Assembly (NCBI GenBank): GCA_030068145.1
Contig: JAPJBO010000328.1
Coordinates: 124,001-188,000, forward strand
From: Diplonema papillatum
Lineage: Eukaryota; Euglenozoa; Diplonemea; Diplonemida; Diplonemidae
Direction of reading: 5' to 3'
Length of the DNA: 64,000 bases
Every line of letters begins with the position of its first letter. Within the stretch, counting starts at the first letter, position 1. Below, one piece after another: positions 1-8,705 of this stretch. The notes under the pieces are model-generated. The model was not told the DNA's origin, made no database searches, and saw only the letters and a list, made by a program, of their open reading frames with translations. Position numbers and translations under genes: made by a program.

Positions 1-504
1 GGAGAGCTTGTAGTACAAAAACACCGGCGCTTCGAGCGTCTCCTCCAGCGTGAAGTCGACGGTTTCCAGGCAGTACGCGTCGCAGTCCTCCGGGATGGCA
101 GCGGCCTCCGCGGCCGTCAAGTTGTCCAGCTGCCGGGGACACCCGGGGCCCAAGTTTGCGACCATCCCGCAGCTCTGCTGGCTGGCGCACTCGTGCGGCG
201 CAGTGCACGGGTACGTCAAACACTCCGCGGCGTTGTCGTCCCGCAGCCAAGGGCAGTCGGCGAGATCTCCGACAGTGTCGTACCGCACCTGCAGCCGGTC
301 GATGCCGGTGCTCGCGACGTACATCGAAGCGCCGGTCGGGATCAGCCCGACTGCGACGATCACCAGGCAGACGGTGACTCCCTTCGCCCCGTACGTGGGC
401 TGCCACGCGGCGAGCTTGTTCTGCCGCAGCGGCGTGAAGTTGTCCTCCACCTTCGATGGCAGCGGCTCGGTCATCACGACCGACTCTCGCAGGTTCGCGG
501 CCAT
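1..504 (-). CDS. CDC50/LEM3-family protein, N-terminal part (runs off window)
   Basis: I translated the minus strand from the ATG at 504 to base 1: 168 codons with no stop, continuing beyond the left edge. After a short cytosolic tail containing PLRQNKLAAWQP (about residues 27-38) comes a transmembrane segment ending in VGLIPTGASMY, matching the CDC50 signature in which the first helix runs into an I-P-x-G turn. A cysteine-rich lumenal region follows (DCPWLRDD, YPCTAPHECASQQSC), then EAPVFLYYKLS at the edge, matching the family's PvYvYYkL segment. CDC50 proteins are the non-catalytic subunits of P4-ATPase lipid flippases, needed for export from the ER and for activity. Upstream in frame a TAA precedes any other ATG, so 504 is the first start. 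The second transmembrane segment must lie outside the window. Family call is firm; the flippase partner is inferred. Confidence 0.85.
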   Translation of the reverse strand, partial: MAANLRESVVMTEPLPSKVEDNFTPLRQNKLAAWQPTYGAKGVTVCLVIVAVGLIPTGASMYVASTGIDRLQVRYDTVGDLADCPWLRDDNAAECLTYPCTAPHECASQQSCGMVANLGPGCPRQLDNLTAAEAAAIPEDCDAYCLETVDFTLEETLEAPVFLYYKLS

Positions 505-540
505 CGTCGCTGTTCCGGTCCCGTTTCTTGGTTCGTCTTT

Positions 541-620
541 ATTTCTAGACTGCTTCTCTTCCCTTTTATTGGCGATGTTTGTGTGGATGAGAAGGTCGGT
601 ATCTTTTTATTTTGAGTGCG
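541..620 (-). promoter_or_regulatory. Shared 5'-flank motif upstream of the CDC50 gene
   Basis: About 40 to 100 bases before the ATG lie two short blocks also found before other genes of the window: TTCTAGACTGCTT at about 544 and AGAAGGTCGGTATCTTTTT at about 590 (plus-strand spelling). The first recurs before the gene starting at 15102, and the second before the genes starting at 6370 and 15102. This suggests a core promoter or transcript-start element. The function is inferred from position and recurrence only. Confidence 0.4.
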
Positions 621-655
621 AATGGGTTCGCTTCAGGATCAGAAGGTTTAGATTC

Positions 656-1301
656 TCAGGGTGACCATCGTCGAAAGGGTTCATAGATGACATCGGATGC
701 GGATCTTCTCTGTAGAAGTAGGAGTGTAAGTGCGTGTGTGTGTGTGTCTTTGTTGTTGTCCGTTGCCGGCGTCGCCAGGTTGTCCAGCTGCCGGGGGCAC
801 CCGGGGCACAAGTTTGCGACCATCCCGCAGCTCTGCTGGCTGGCGCACTCGTGCGGCGCAGTGCACGGGTACGTCGAACACCTGTCGTCCCGCAGCCAAG
901 GGCAGTCGGCGAGATCCCCGGCGGTGTCGTACCGCACCTGCAGCCGGTCGATGCCGGTGCTCGCGACGTACATCGAAGCGCCGGTCGGGATCAGCCCGAC
1001 GGCAACGATCACCAGGCAGACGGTGACTCCCTTCGCCGTACGTGGGCTGCTTCCCGCAGCCAAGGGCAGTCGGCGAGATCCCCGCGCAGGTTCGCGGCCA
1101 TCGTCGCTTTTCCGGTTTCGTTTCTTAGTTCGGCTTTCTTTCTAGACTGGTTGTCTTCCCTTTCAACGTGTAAGATTTAGTTTCAAGCGAATACTCGCAT
1201 GAGGATCCAGACGATTTACGTCGTTCTGATATTTGCACCTTCGATGGCAGCGGCTCAGTCATCACGACCGACTCGGCCCTCAGCTTCCATAGCGGCAGCA
1301 G
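656..1301 (-). pseudogene. Scrambled, broken second copy of the CDC50 5' end
   Basis: The minus strand repeats most of the first 130 codons of the neighbouring CDC50 gene at high identity, including KGVTVCLVIVAVGLIPTG and the cysteine-rich stretch ending in CPGCPRQLDN. The order is disturbed. From the matching ATG at 1101 the frame reads MAANLR, jumps to GDLADCPWLR (a later segment), then goes out of frame. The skipped piece TEPLPSK reappears further upstream at about 1237-1280. The copy ends in unrelated GT-rich DNA near 760. The 5' flank with TCTAGACTG (about 1140) was copied too. Without an intact frame or C-terminal half, this is a duplicated and rearranged pseudogene. Confidence 0.8.
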
Positions 1302-1763
1302 GCAGTGGCGGTCTGTTCCTTCCCACGCACATCCACGAATACCCTGCAGCATTCCAAGATGGTTACTGCCCCGGCGCCCACCGCTACAAGGTCCTTCAAC
1401 AGGACACGGGGATGGACCTGGTCAGGGTGCTCTGAAAGAGCCACTGGCACGCACATTATAACCAGTGAGTAAACTAATCGCGCGCGCATGCTCGCCTTCG
1501 TCTCGAGGGGTAGAAAACGGTCAAGAAGCTTGGGCGAGAACAGGTTGGCCGCGCATTCTATCATACGGTCGGTTAAGTTTTAAAACTAAGGTGGAATGCC
1601 CTTATATCCCGGCCAAAACAAATTTGTGCCTTTATATCCCGGTTCTCTCTTTTCCAGGGCAGGTTCAATTTTGGGTCCAGACTTTGGGTCCAAATTTTGG
1701 GTCCTAAGTTTTTGTGTTGACAGTGCAGTGTTGGTACTCAGCCACCTGGTCCAGACAAAAATA
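1302..1763. other. Non-coding stretch, no gene recognised
   Basis: I see no convincing coding sequence. At 1595-1650 the phrase CTTATATCCCGG occurs twice, and at 1660-1705 GGGTCCAxACTTTGGGTCCAAATTTTGGGTCC forms a small tandem repeat of about 16 bases. The rest is unique-looking DNA. Confidence 0.5.
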
Positions 1764-1826
1764 TCGGGGATTATCGGGGAGTTTCGGGGAGTTTCGGGGA
1801 AATTCGGGGAGTTTCGGGGTATTTCC
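1764..1826. repeat. Short array of a ~10-base TTTCGGGGAG unit
   Basis: Six tandem imperfect copies of CGGGGAGTTT. A second array of the same unit lies at 2628-2700. The two arrays are flanked by near-mirror sequences: GGTACTCAGCCACCTGGTCC on the left of the first and GGACCAGGTGGGTTGGTAC on the right of the second. They may therefore be the two inner ends of one larger inverted-end element. Confidence 0.7.
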
Positions 1827-2627
1827 TTTGTGGCGACCACTTTCCCTGCAGCCGGCCTTGGCGAAGGCGGGGAGGGGGCTCCGCTATTCCTTGCGCAAAG
1901 CGGTCCCGTGTTTGGCTATGCCCCGAAGACGAAGATAGAGGCTGAGAAGGAAGGACAGACTGGGAGGTACAGGTTGACACGGTCTGACACAGGTAGCGAC
2001 AGGATCCGCGGCAAGGGGAGCAGGAACCGTTCCACCAGAGGTCGTGCGGGTACAGAGACGCTGCTCGTGCTCGAGTCGCAGCTGGGACGAACAGGCACGC
2101 CTTCAATGATGAGGTCTGGGGGAAACTCGTGGTACCGAAGGTTGCAACCGCAAACAGGAGTCAGATGATGATTGAATCTGCGCTCATGCACAAGACGTGT
2201 CCTGTTCCAGACTCCTCCCTGTGTCCAAGGACTCAACCTTCAGGCCCTCCGAATCCGAGGCTGCAGGGTATGCCTCAACAACTGCCTAGGAGTCCAAGCT
2301 ACAGTTGGTAGATGCATCCGAGTTTTCTCGCACGGTGTTACTAGTAAGAAACGCCCTGCGAGCTGTCGAGGTGGCCAAGGAAGAGGATCGGAGGAGGAGG
2401 AACACGGACGGCTCAAGAGAGCCGCGTCCGAAGCACACTAGCACACCTACCTGCACACCTCACCCACTTGCCCACCCATCCACCCACCCGTCTACCCAAC
2501 TACCACCTGTTCATCCATCCACCGACCTGCCCACCCCCCATCCACCCATCTGTCCACTCAACTACCAACCTGTACACCTGCCCACCCACCGGCAGCCGCA
2601 CTTTTTCCCACAAAAATCGGGCTGAGT
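1827..2627. other. Non-coding; includes a CACCCATC-type simple repeat
   Basis: Open frames here are short and compositionally biased. From about 2440 to 2600 the sequence is a C-rich simple repeat built on CACCCATCCACC, which gives long but meaningless Pro/Thr/His frames. The block from 1764 to 2720 may be the interior of a single mobile element, given the mirrored flanks at 1735 and 2710. Confidence 0.5.
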
Positions 2628-2700
2628 ATCGGGGAATTTCGGGGAGTTTCGGGGAGTTTCGGGAAGTTTCGGGGAAGTGTCGGGGACTTTCGGGGAACTT
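2628..2700. repeat. Second array of the TTTCGGGGAG unit
   Basis: Seven imperfect tandem copies of the ~10-base unit seen at 1764-1826. Just to the right, CGCTAGTGCGCACAAACAAA occurs at about 2733 and again at about 2834, a direct repeat 100 bases apart around an A/T-rich stretch. Confidence 0.7.
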
Positions 2701-2869
2701 ACCAGGAGCCCGGACCAGGTGGGTTGGTACTACGCTAGTGCGCACAAACAAAAGAAAGCGCCATACTAATTTTTGGTACTAAAAATTGGTAGTTGGCAGC
2801 GTACTGCATAAAACTTACCAAGCACGTGAGTTCCGCTAGTGCGCACAAACAAAGTCGCTCCTTCTCCAT

Positions 2870-4340
2870 CCGCGGACGGGGTTCGCCAGCGCCAGCTGTG
2901 CGACAGCCCGTGACACGCGGGCTGATGCCCGCGTGCCCACCTGTTCTTCGTCTGCTTAATTCCGTCGAGGCTTGCTGTACAAAAGCAACAACTTACCATG
3001 GCGCGGTTCAATTCGTCAGTTGCACGGCTTCAGGTGCGCAGCTTCAACGGTAGTTTCGCCTTCCATAGCGGACTCAGGGCTAAGAGGAAACTCGGACACA
3101 AAGACGGCGACGGGGTTCGCCAGCACGAGCAGCGCCAGCTGGGCTACGACAGCTAAGCGCGCCCGTGACACGCGGACTGATGCCCGCGTGCCCACCTGAT
3201 CTCCGTCTGCTTAATTCCGTCGAGGCTTGCTGTACAAAAGCAACAACTTGCCATTGCGCGGTTCAATTCGTCAGTTGCACGGCTTCAGGCAGCTTCAACG
3301 GTAGCTTCGCCTTCCATAGCGGACTCAGGGCCAAGAGGAAACTCGGACACGAAGGCGGCGACGGGGTTCGCCAGCACGAGCAGCGCCAGCTGGGCTACGA
3401 CAGCTAAGCGCGCCCGTGACACGCGGACTGATGCCGCGTGCACACCTGATCTCCGTCTGCTTAATTCCGTCGAGGCTTGCTGGACAAAAGCAACAACTTG
3501 CCATTGCGCGGTTCAATTCGTCAGTTGCACGGCTTCAGATGCGCAGCTTCAACGGTAGTTTCGCCGTCCATAGCGGACTCAGGGCCAAGAGGAAACTCGG
3601 ACACGAAGGCGGCGACGGGGTTCGCCAGCACGAGCAGCGCCAGCTGGGCCACGACAGCGAAGCGCGCCCGTGACACGCGGACTGATGCCCGCGTGCACAC
3701 CTGATCTCCGTCTGCTTAATTCCTTCGAGGCTTGCTGTACAAAAGCAACAACTTGCCATTGTGCGGTTCAATTCGTCAGTTGCACGGCTTCAGATGCGCA
3801 GCTTCAACGGTAGTTTCGCCGTCCATAGCGGATTCAGGGTCAAGAGGAAACTCGGACGCAGCTTCATTGCGCGGTTCAATTCGTCAGTTGCACGGCTTCA
3901 GATGCGCAGCTTCAACGGTAGCTTCGCCGTACTCAGGGCCAAGAGGAAACTCGGACACGAAGGCGGCGACGGGGTTCGCCAGCACGAGCAGCGCCAGCTG
4001 GGCCACTACAGCGAAGCGCGCCCGTGACACGCGGACTGATGCCCGCGTGCACACCTGATCTCCGTCTGCTTAATTCCTTCGAGGCTTGCTGTACAAAAGC
4101 AACAACTTGCCATTGTGCGGTTCAATTCGTCAGTTGCACGGCTTCAGATGCGCAGCTTCAACGGTAGTTTCGCCGTCCATAGCGGACTCAGGGCCAAGAG
4201 GAAACTCGGACACGAAGGCGGTGACGGGGTTCGCCAGCACGAGCAGCGCCAGCTGGGCCACGACAGCGAAGCGCGCCCGTGACACGCGGACTGATGCTGC
4301 GTGCACACCTGATCTGTGCCTGCTTAATTCCGTCGATGCC
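2870..4340. repeat. ~250-bp tandem array, six copies, merging into the 3' end of the GT61-like gene
   Basis: The phrase CCGTCGAGGCTTGCTGTAC starts near 2964, 3219, 3463, 3722 and 4076, with a diverged sixth copy near 4331. Spacing is about 250 bases except one ~355-base unit that contains an internal partial copy. Each unit includes TGACACGCGGACTGATGCCC and GGTTCAATTCGTCAGTTGCAC. The last copy runs directly into the coding sequence of the GT61-like gene and encodes its final ~70 residues. The array was either spawned from the gene's 3' end or captured by it. Confidence 0.9.
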
Positions 4341-6370
4341 CGCTGCACTGTGGCTATGTGGTTGACCCCTGCCCAGCGGAATACGCCCCCTGAGAACAGT
4401 CCGCGGTTTCGGACGCGATTCAGTCCGTCGTCCAAGGCGCCACACATACGGAAAGGAGACACTTCGATGTACACAGTACCCGGCTGCATGAACACCGCCC
4501 ACGAATTCCCTGCACCTGACGCAGCGACGACGATGTCGGCCTGCAAAAACAGAGCCGCCTGCTCTGAAATTCGGCCAGACGGCTTGACGACGGAAACCGT
4601 CGCGCTGTCCGCAAACGAGCGGAGAGCCCTGCCACCTTCCCCTTCTACCATGGGTTGGGCAGTTAAAGATTCCCAAGTTTGCAGGAGTGCCTCCATTGTT
4701 TCGTTCGTGAAAACCCGCCTGGCCTCCCGTTGCAGAATGACGACGTTCACCTTTCTACCCACCGTCGCAAAAAAATCCGTGAGATTTCCTGAGATGGTGA
4801 ACCGTTCCGTTGAGTCGTTGAAGGTCACGCGGTGCTCGAAGGCGGTTAATCGCCGCTCCCCTGCTGCGTTCGACGGCGCTGCGTTGAACGCTGCAGAGTT
4901 CCGGAAGGACAGAAGCTCGGGCGGCAGGTCATTCAGCGGCACGGCATCCCCAGGTTGCAGCGCTTTCAATGCCTCCGTCGCTTCCCGATTGCCGGACAGC
5001 AGCGCGTTGATCCAGGCCTGTCGTGTGGACAGTCCGCAGGACAGAGTCTGTGTCGTGTCGTCTCGCCCGGCGGACCTGAGTTTCTGTTGCCGAGACTCCT
5101 GCAAGGAAGCTGCACTGAAGCGGTCGTCCTGCAGACAACTCATGACATTCGCGAAGGGATGGAACACCTCCGGTGACTTCCTTGCATAGTATTGCAACAT
5201 GCTGTCCCTCAGGTGAGCTGAGGGAGACCACCGCGGGTGGCCTGCCAACACGCCGGCTTCGTGGCAGAAATCTGTAGACCCTTCAATTTCGTCCGTGAAA
5301 ACAGGCACGAGGCGTGCCTGCGACGTCGCAAAGAGCAGCTGCGGGACTTTTTGCATGAACATCAGGGTGCCGCCTCCTGATCTGAAAAGCAGCTCGTCTG
5401 GTTTGCTGACGGGCCAGTACACGGTCGAGACATTGTATCGGTCAATCAGCCATGCGATCGGGACCAATCGATTGAACAGGTGATTGAGGTTCGACGTGAT
5501 AACTCCTGCAACGGTGCTGACCAACAACGCAGGACCACTGTGCCTGCCGGCAGCCGGTTCTGAACAGGATGATCGCCCGGAGGGGCTGGTGAGGGATAGG
5601 TTGAAAAGGCCTGTCCTAACACACCCGCCCAGACCAGTTTGTGGGGTAACAGACGAACTGATGGAATCGACCGGATGCTTGCTTCCATCTGTCACCTTCG
5701 GGGACACGCAGACGGAACTCTCGTTGAACCCTCGGTACGCGTGGCTCCTCAGCTGGACCAGAAGGGGCAGTTTTCCAATATCCGTACGCAAAATAGCTTT
5801 CACCATGCCCAGCATCGTGCCGTCGTTTCCGTACCAGACTTTCCTGAAACCGAACCCTTGACTGGCCACCCACGCCGGTGCGCTTTTGTTGCCGCATAGC
5901 GCAGCGACTCCGACGGATTTGCCGTTGAGTGTTACGCAACCAGGACGCACAAGGAAGGTACTGTGCGCCACCTCTTCGAAACGACTCTCCGCGGAAAAAA
6001 AGCTGTCACCCGCTTGTTTCCAGTCGTGAGTGGCGCTAGCCTGCGTTGATGAATCAGATTCCCGAGAGGGTGAAAGAGCAGGACGGCTTACATCATCAGA
6101 GTGCTCTGCCAGTAACGAAGCTTCGTCAGCCTCTGAGAACACCTCGTTCCACTTGCGAATGTGGCGGTTCATCTCGTGTGCTCCAGCCTCAGAACACAGA
6201 GGCGGGGAACCCGAGCCCAGGACAGTGTCTGCTCTGAATACGGCCGCGTCAGACTCAACTGATTCGCCATCTGAAGGACTCGAACAATCACGGCAATGCT
6301 CGGACGGCAAAAGCAGCAGGAAAGCCGCAAGCACCGAGAAGATCACGGCGACACGCGCAACACGGCTCAT
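4130..6370 (-). CDS. GT61-like (DUF563) glycosyltransferase, type II membrane protein
   Basis: One open frame of 746 codons from an ATG at 6370. Residues 5-22 form a hydrophobic signal anchor, as in Golgi type II glycosyltransferases. The C-terminal third has the GT61 pattern: VVILQREARRVFTN (about 543), then ALFLQADIVVAASGAGNSW (about 605-624) and FMQPGTVYIEVSP (about 627-639). GT61 enzymes transfer sugars such as xylose or GlcNAc onto glycans or proteins in the ER or Golgi; the acceptor cannot be told here. The usual HGA of the family reads SGA. The last ~68 residues, including a hydrophobic stretch FAVVAQLALLVLANPV near 704, are encoded by the tandem repeat downstream and look foreign to the domain, so the original C-terminus may have been replaced. 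Existence of the gene is firm; the family call is moderate. Confidence 0.7.
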   Translation of the reverse strand: MSRVARVAVIFSVLAAFLLLLPSEHCRDCSSPSDGESVESDAAVFRADTVLGSGSPPLCSEAGAHEMNRHIRKWNEVFSEADEASLLAEHSDDVSRPALSPSRESDSSTQASATHDWKQAGDSFFSAESRFEEVAHSTFLVRPGCVTLNGKSVGVAALCGNKSAPAWVASQGFGFRKVWYGNDGTMLGMVKAILRTDIGKLPLLVQLRSHAYRGFNESSVCVSPKVTDGSKHPVDSISSSVTPQTGLGGCVRTGLFNLSLTSPSGRSSCSEPAAGRHSGPALLVSTVAGVITSNLNHLFNRLVPIAWLIDRYNVSTVYWPVSKPDELLFRSGGGTLMFMQKVPQLLFATSQARLVPVFTDEIEGSTDFCHEAGVLAGHPRWSPSAHLRDSMLQYYARKSPEVFHPFANVMSCLQDDRFSAASLQESRQQKLRSAGRDDTTQTLSCGLSTRQAWINALLSGNREATEALKALQPGDAVPLNDLPPELLSFRNSAAFNAAPSNAAGERRLTAFEHRVTFNDSTERFTISGNLTDFFATVGRKVNVVILQREARRVFTNETMEALLQTWESLTAQPMVEGEGGRALRSFADSATVSVVKPSGRISEQAALFLQADIVVAASGAGNSWAVFMQPGTVYIEVSPFRMCGALDDGLNRVRNRGLFSGGVFRWAGVNHIATVQRASTELSRHRSGVHAASVRVSRARFAVVAQLALLVLANPVTAFVSEFPLGPESAMDGETTVEAAHLKPCN

Positions 6371-6469
6371 TGGCTGTGGAAGACGTGTTGGAGGGGGAAG
6401 AGGCTGCGGATACGATGACGTGTTGCGTCGGCCCCCTGTATTTTTTTCACTGCGGTGTTGTGTGCACCT

Positions 6470-6525
6470 CGTTCTTCTAGCGTTATTTGTGGACTAGAAG
6501 GTCGGTATTTTAAAGTCTCCGGTTG
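6470..6525 (-). promoter_or_regulatory. Shared 5'-flank motif upstream of the GT61-like gene
   Basis: About 120-150 bases before the ATG, plus-strand GAAGGTCGGTATTTTAAAG followed by TCTCCGGTTGACC. The same string, slightly varied, lies before the gene starting at 15102 and, as a solitary copy, at 43395. The nearby TTCTAGCG resembles the TTCTAGACTG block of the other genes. The role as core promoter is inferred from recurrence. Confidence 0.45.
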
Positions 6526-6670
6526 ACCGTAGAAGCTTGGGTAAGGAGGGGGGCAGAGAGGGTTGAGAAAGTGGAGGGTGCTGCTCGTTTCGGGTGATAC
6601 GTGTAACTCCGTTGTGAAACCTTGTGAAGTCCCCTGAGGGTGCTCTGACTTTTCTTTTGTTTCTGGTCCC

Positions 6671-6985
6671 GCGGTACCAGTGAAAGCCTGCTATACGGGA
6701 GCCAAGCTTCACGTGTTCGGCGGTACTGCAGAGCCACGGGCCTACGGGTCAAGTGGCTACCGATTTTCCAAACCAAAGCATCAAGGCTTGGCGCACCTTG
6801 GGGCTTGGCGCTCGCGCTGAACACAAGCTCGTCGAGACGGTCAGCCGCAGGGCAGAGCGGACGGGGGTGCGGCATGGTGCTGTCTCCGACTCAAGCTTTG
6901 CAAGCTGTGGTTGACCGTCACGTTCCTGGACCAGGAGCGGCCTTTTTCTTTTTTTTTTTTTCTTCTTCTCTTCTGGTCCCGCGTG
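6671..6985 (+). repeat. Dispersed repeat family D, full-length copy
   Basis: About 300 bases starting GGTACCAGTGAAAGCCTGC and ending in a T-rich tail after GACCAGGAGCGGCC. Near-identical copies lie at 34138-34440 and 49098-49395. A near-full-length inverted copy lies at 58185-58445, and partial copies at 16886-17100, 19618-19745 and 32890-32985. Copy lengths and the T-rich end suggest a SINE- or MITE-like element. I see no internal polymerase III A box. Confidence 0.8.
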
Positions 6986-8624
6986 CGTACAGATTTCTGA
7001 GCATCGTCGGAAAAAATGATAATCCAAGAAAAAGATAATTTGCACAACAAGTGACCACTACGTTACAAACTGGTCGGTTCGCCTCTGTCTCGTCGTGCTG
7101 TGGAAGGTCCTGAAGCACGCGCTCTCAGTGTGTTCAGAACAGCACCAGGCCACAGCTACAGATAACGCTGTGAACGCTGTATGAACGCTCTGGAGGCTAT
7201 CAAAGCCCGTCTTGGGACCGCTCAATACAGCAGCAAACCCGTGGTTGTAAATGAGGATACCGCAACCGAGCAGACATCTCTTCTTGTTTACGTCCGGGAG
7301 AAGTATGTAGGATGGAAACGTTGGAAACGTTTCCGTTTCCGTTTCCTTCTTCTTGGCGGTGGATGGAAACGCCGTTTCTTTTAAAAAGAAACGGCTGGTA
7401 TGCCACTAGTATACGACAAAGCTAGACAAGACATCGGTCACGAGGACACCTTCAGACCGTCGCCCGCTGCCCCGAGGCGCACCAATCGGCCTTCATCAAG
7501 ATACAGAATCTGCACCAGCCTATTAATTGCCCTATGTGTAACAAATTTCGCGGAATCCTCCGGGCAAGTGTATCCCAAGCCAAGCTTCACCAGGGTGCCT
7601 TGTCTCAACTCATCGAGGAAACACATTGCATATTGACATTTCCTGAGGAGGCTGCTACGAGTACAGTGGGCGAGGGAGACAATGCTAGTGAGATCAAGCT
7701 GACATCCGTGTTTGCCAAGGGAGGGATGTCCTGTACTGCCCATGTCGAGTGGACCTTAAACCTGACGATACTCTCGACGGAAGTGCAGGACGATTCAGAA
7801 GATCTGTGATCTGTGTCGACAACGTGGACTGCACCCTGCGAAAATGTTGATCAACGAGTCTGTGCCCGCCACATCGCAGTCTCAGAGTCAACCACGACAG
7901 ATCCGACGCCTGGGAGATCTCATTCTCTTGCATCGGGCCGTACCGTTAACCGCAATAGGTCTCCTAGGCTAAAAGCCTCTGGCCGACAGAACAATGTAGG
8001 TAAGGGTAGTCGGCAAACTGGATCCGTAACTTCGGGGAAAGGATTGGCTCTGAGGACACATGCGGGATTGTCAGTGCGGGTCAGGTCTGGGCTCAGATTG
8101 AAGGTGCTGTGAGTGGCGCTCTCGGGTGCTACCCGCGGCTCCTGATTTCCAATGAAGCAGAGGCTCAGAGAAAAACGCCTTCATATGCCCTAGGGGTTTT
8201 GCGCCATTTATTTATTTTTTTTTTGCGTGCGTACAGATTTTTTGGGGGCGGGGACGAGCGCTCCCGCTAACCTCACTTTTGGTGAGGAATTCAAAAAACT
8301 GTTGGGGGCTTTGCCCCCCGGCGAACGGTACGGTACAGGTGGAGAAAGTTTGACCTTCTCAGGCTGCACATTCCTGGAGGCAACAGCCCATTTCAAATTC
8401 AACTACCACTCGATACTGCGTGCTTGGCGAGTAGACGCAGACCAGAGATCACATGGAACACGGCACTTGTGTCGACTCGTAGAGAATCTGTCAAAAAATC
8501 CGGGGCTGCTTCTGATCCTCGACTCTCTTTCTCGGCTCCAGCCCCCGTGGCAGCCCCAGACTTCTGCCCGCCAGCCCGCGAGTAGACTGTGATGCAGTGC
8601 TTTGGCTACACGATACCACCAACA
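6986..8624. other. Gene-poor stretch, no gene recognised
   Basis: At 7310-7385 there is a small GGAAACG-type simple repeat. Open frames of about 90-100 codons occur on both strands at 7438-7809, but none shows a domain I recognise. At 8190-8245 a T-run is followed by GCGTGCGTACAGATTT, also present at 6980, so this is an extension of a dispersed repeat. I cannot support a gene here. Confidence 0.45.
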
Positions 8625-8705
8625 GGTGAGGAATTCCTCATGAGGAATTCCTCACCCTCTTTTTTCGAGCCTCTTTTTTTTTGAGGAATTCCTCGCACTT
8701 TTTCG
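8625..8705. repeat. Cluster of GAGGAATTCCTC palindromes
   Basis: The perfect palindrome TGAGGAATTCCTCA occurs twice back to back near 8630-8656, and a third GAGGAATTCCTC lies near 8682, separated by T-rich DNA. A half copy, GTGAGGAATTC, lies at 8281. Confidence 0.8.

Noticed and set aside
7438-7809. Opposed frames of ~90-100 codons that look somewhat protein-like
   Set aside because: I could not assign either frame to a family, and there is no splice or promoter evidence. A BEL/Pao-like phrase (ILYLDEGRLVRLG) is too short to support a call.
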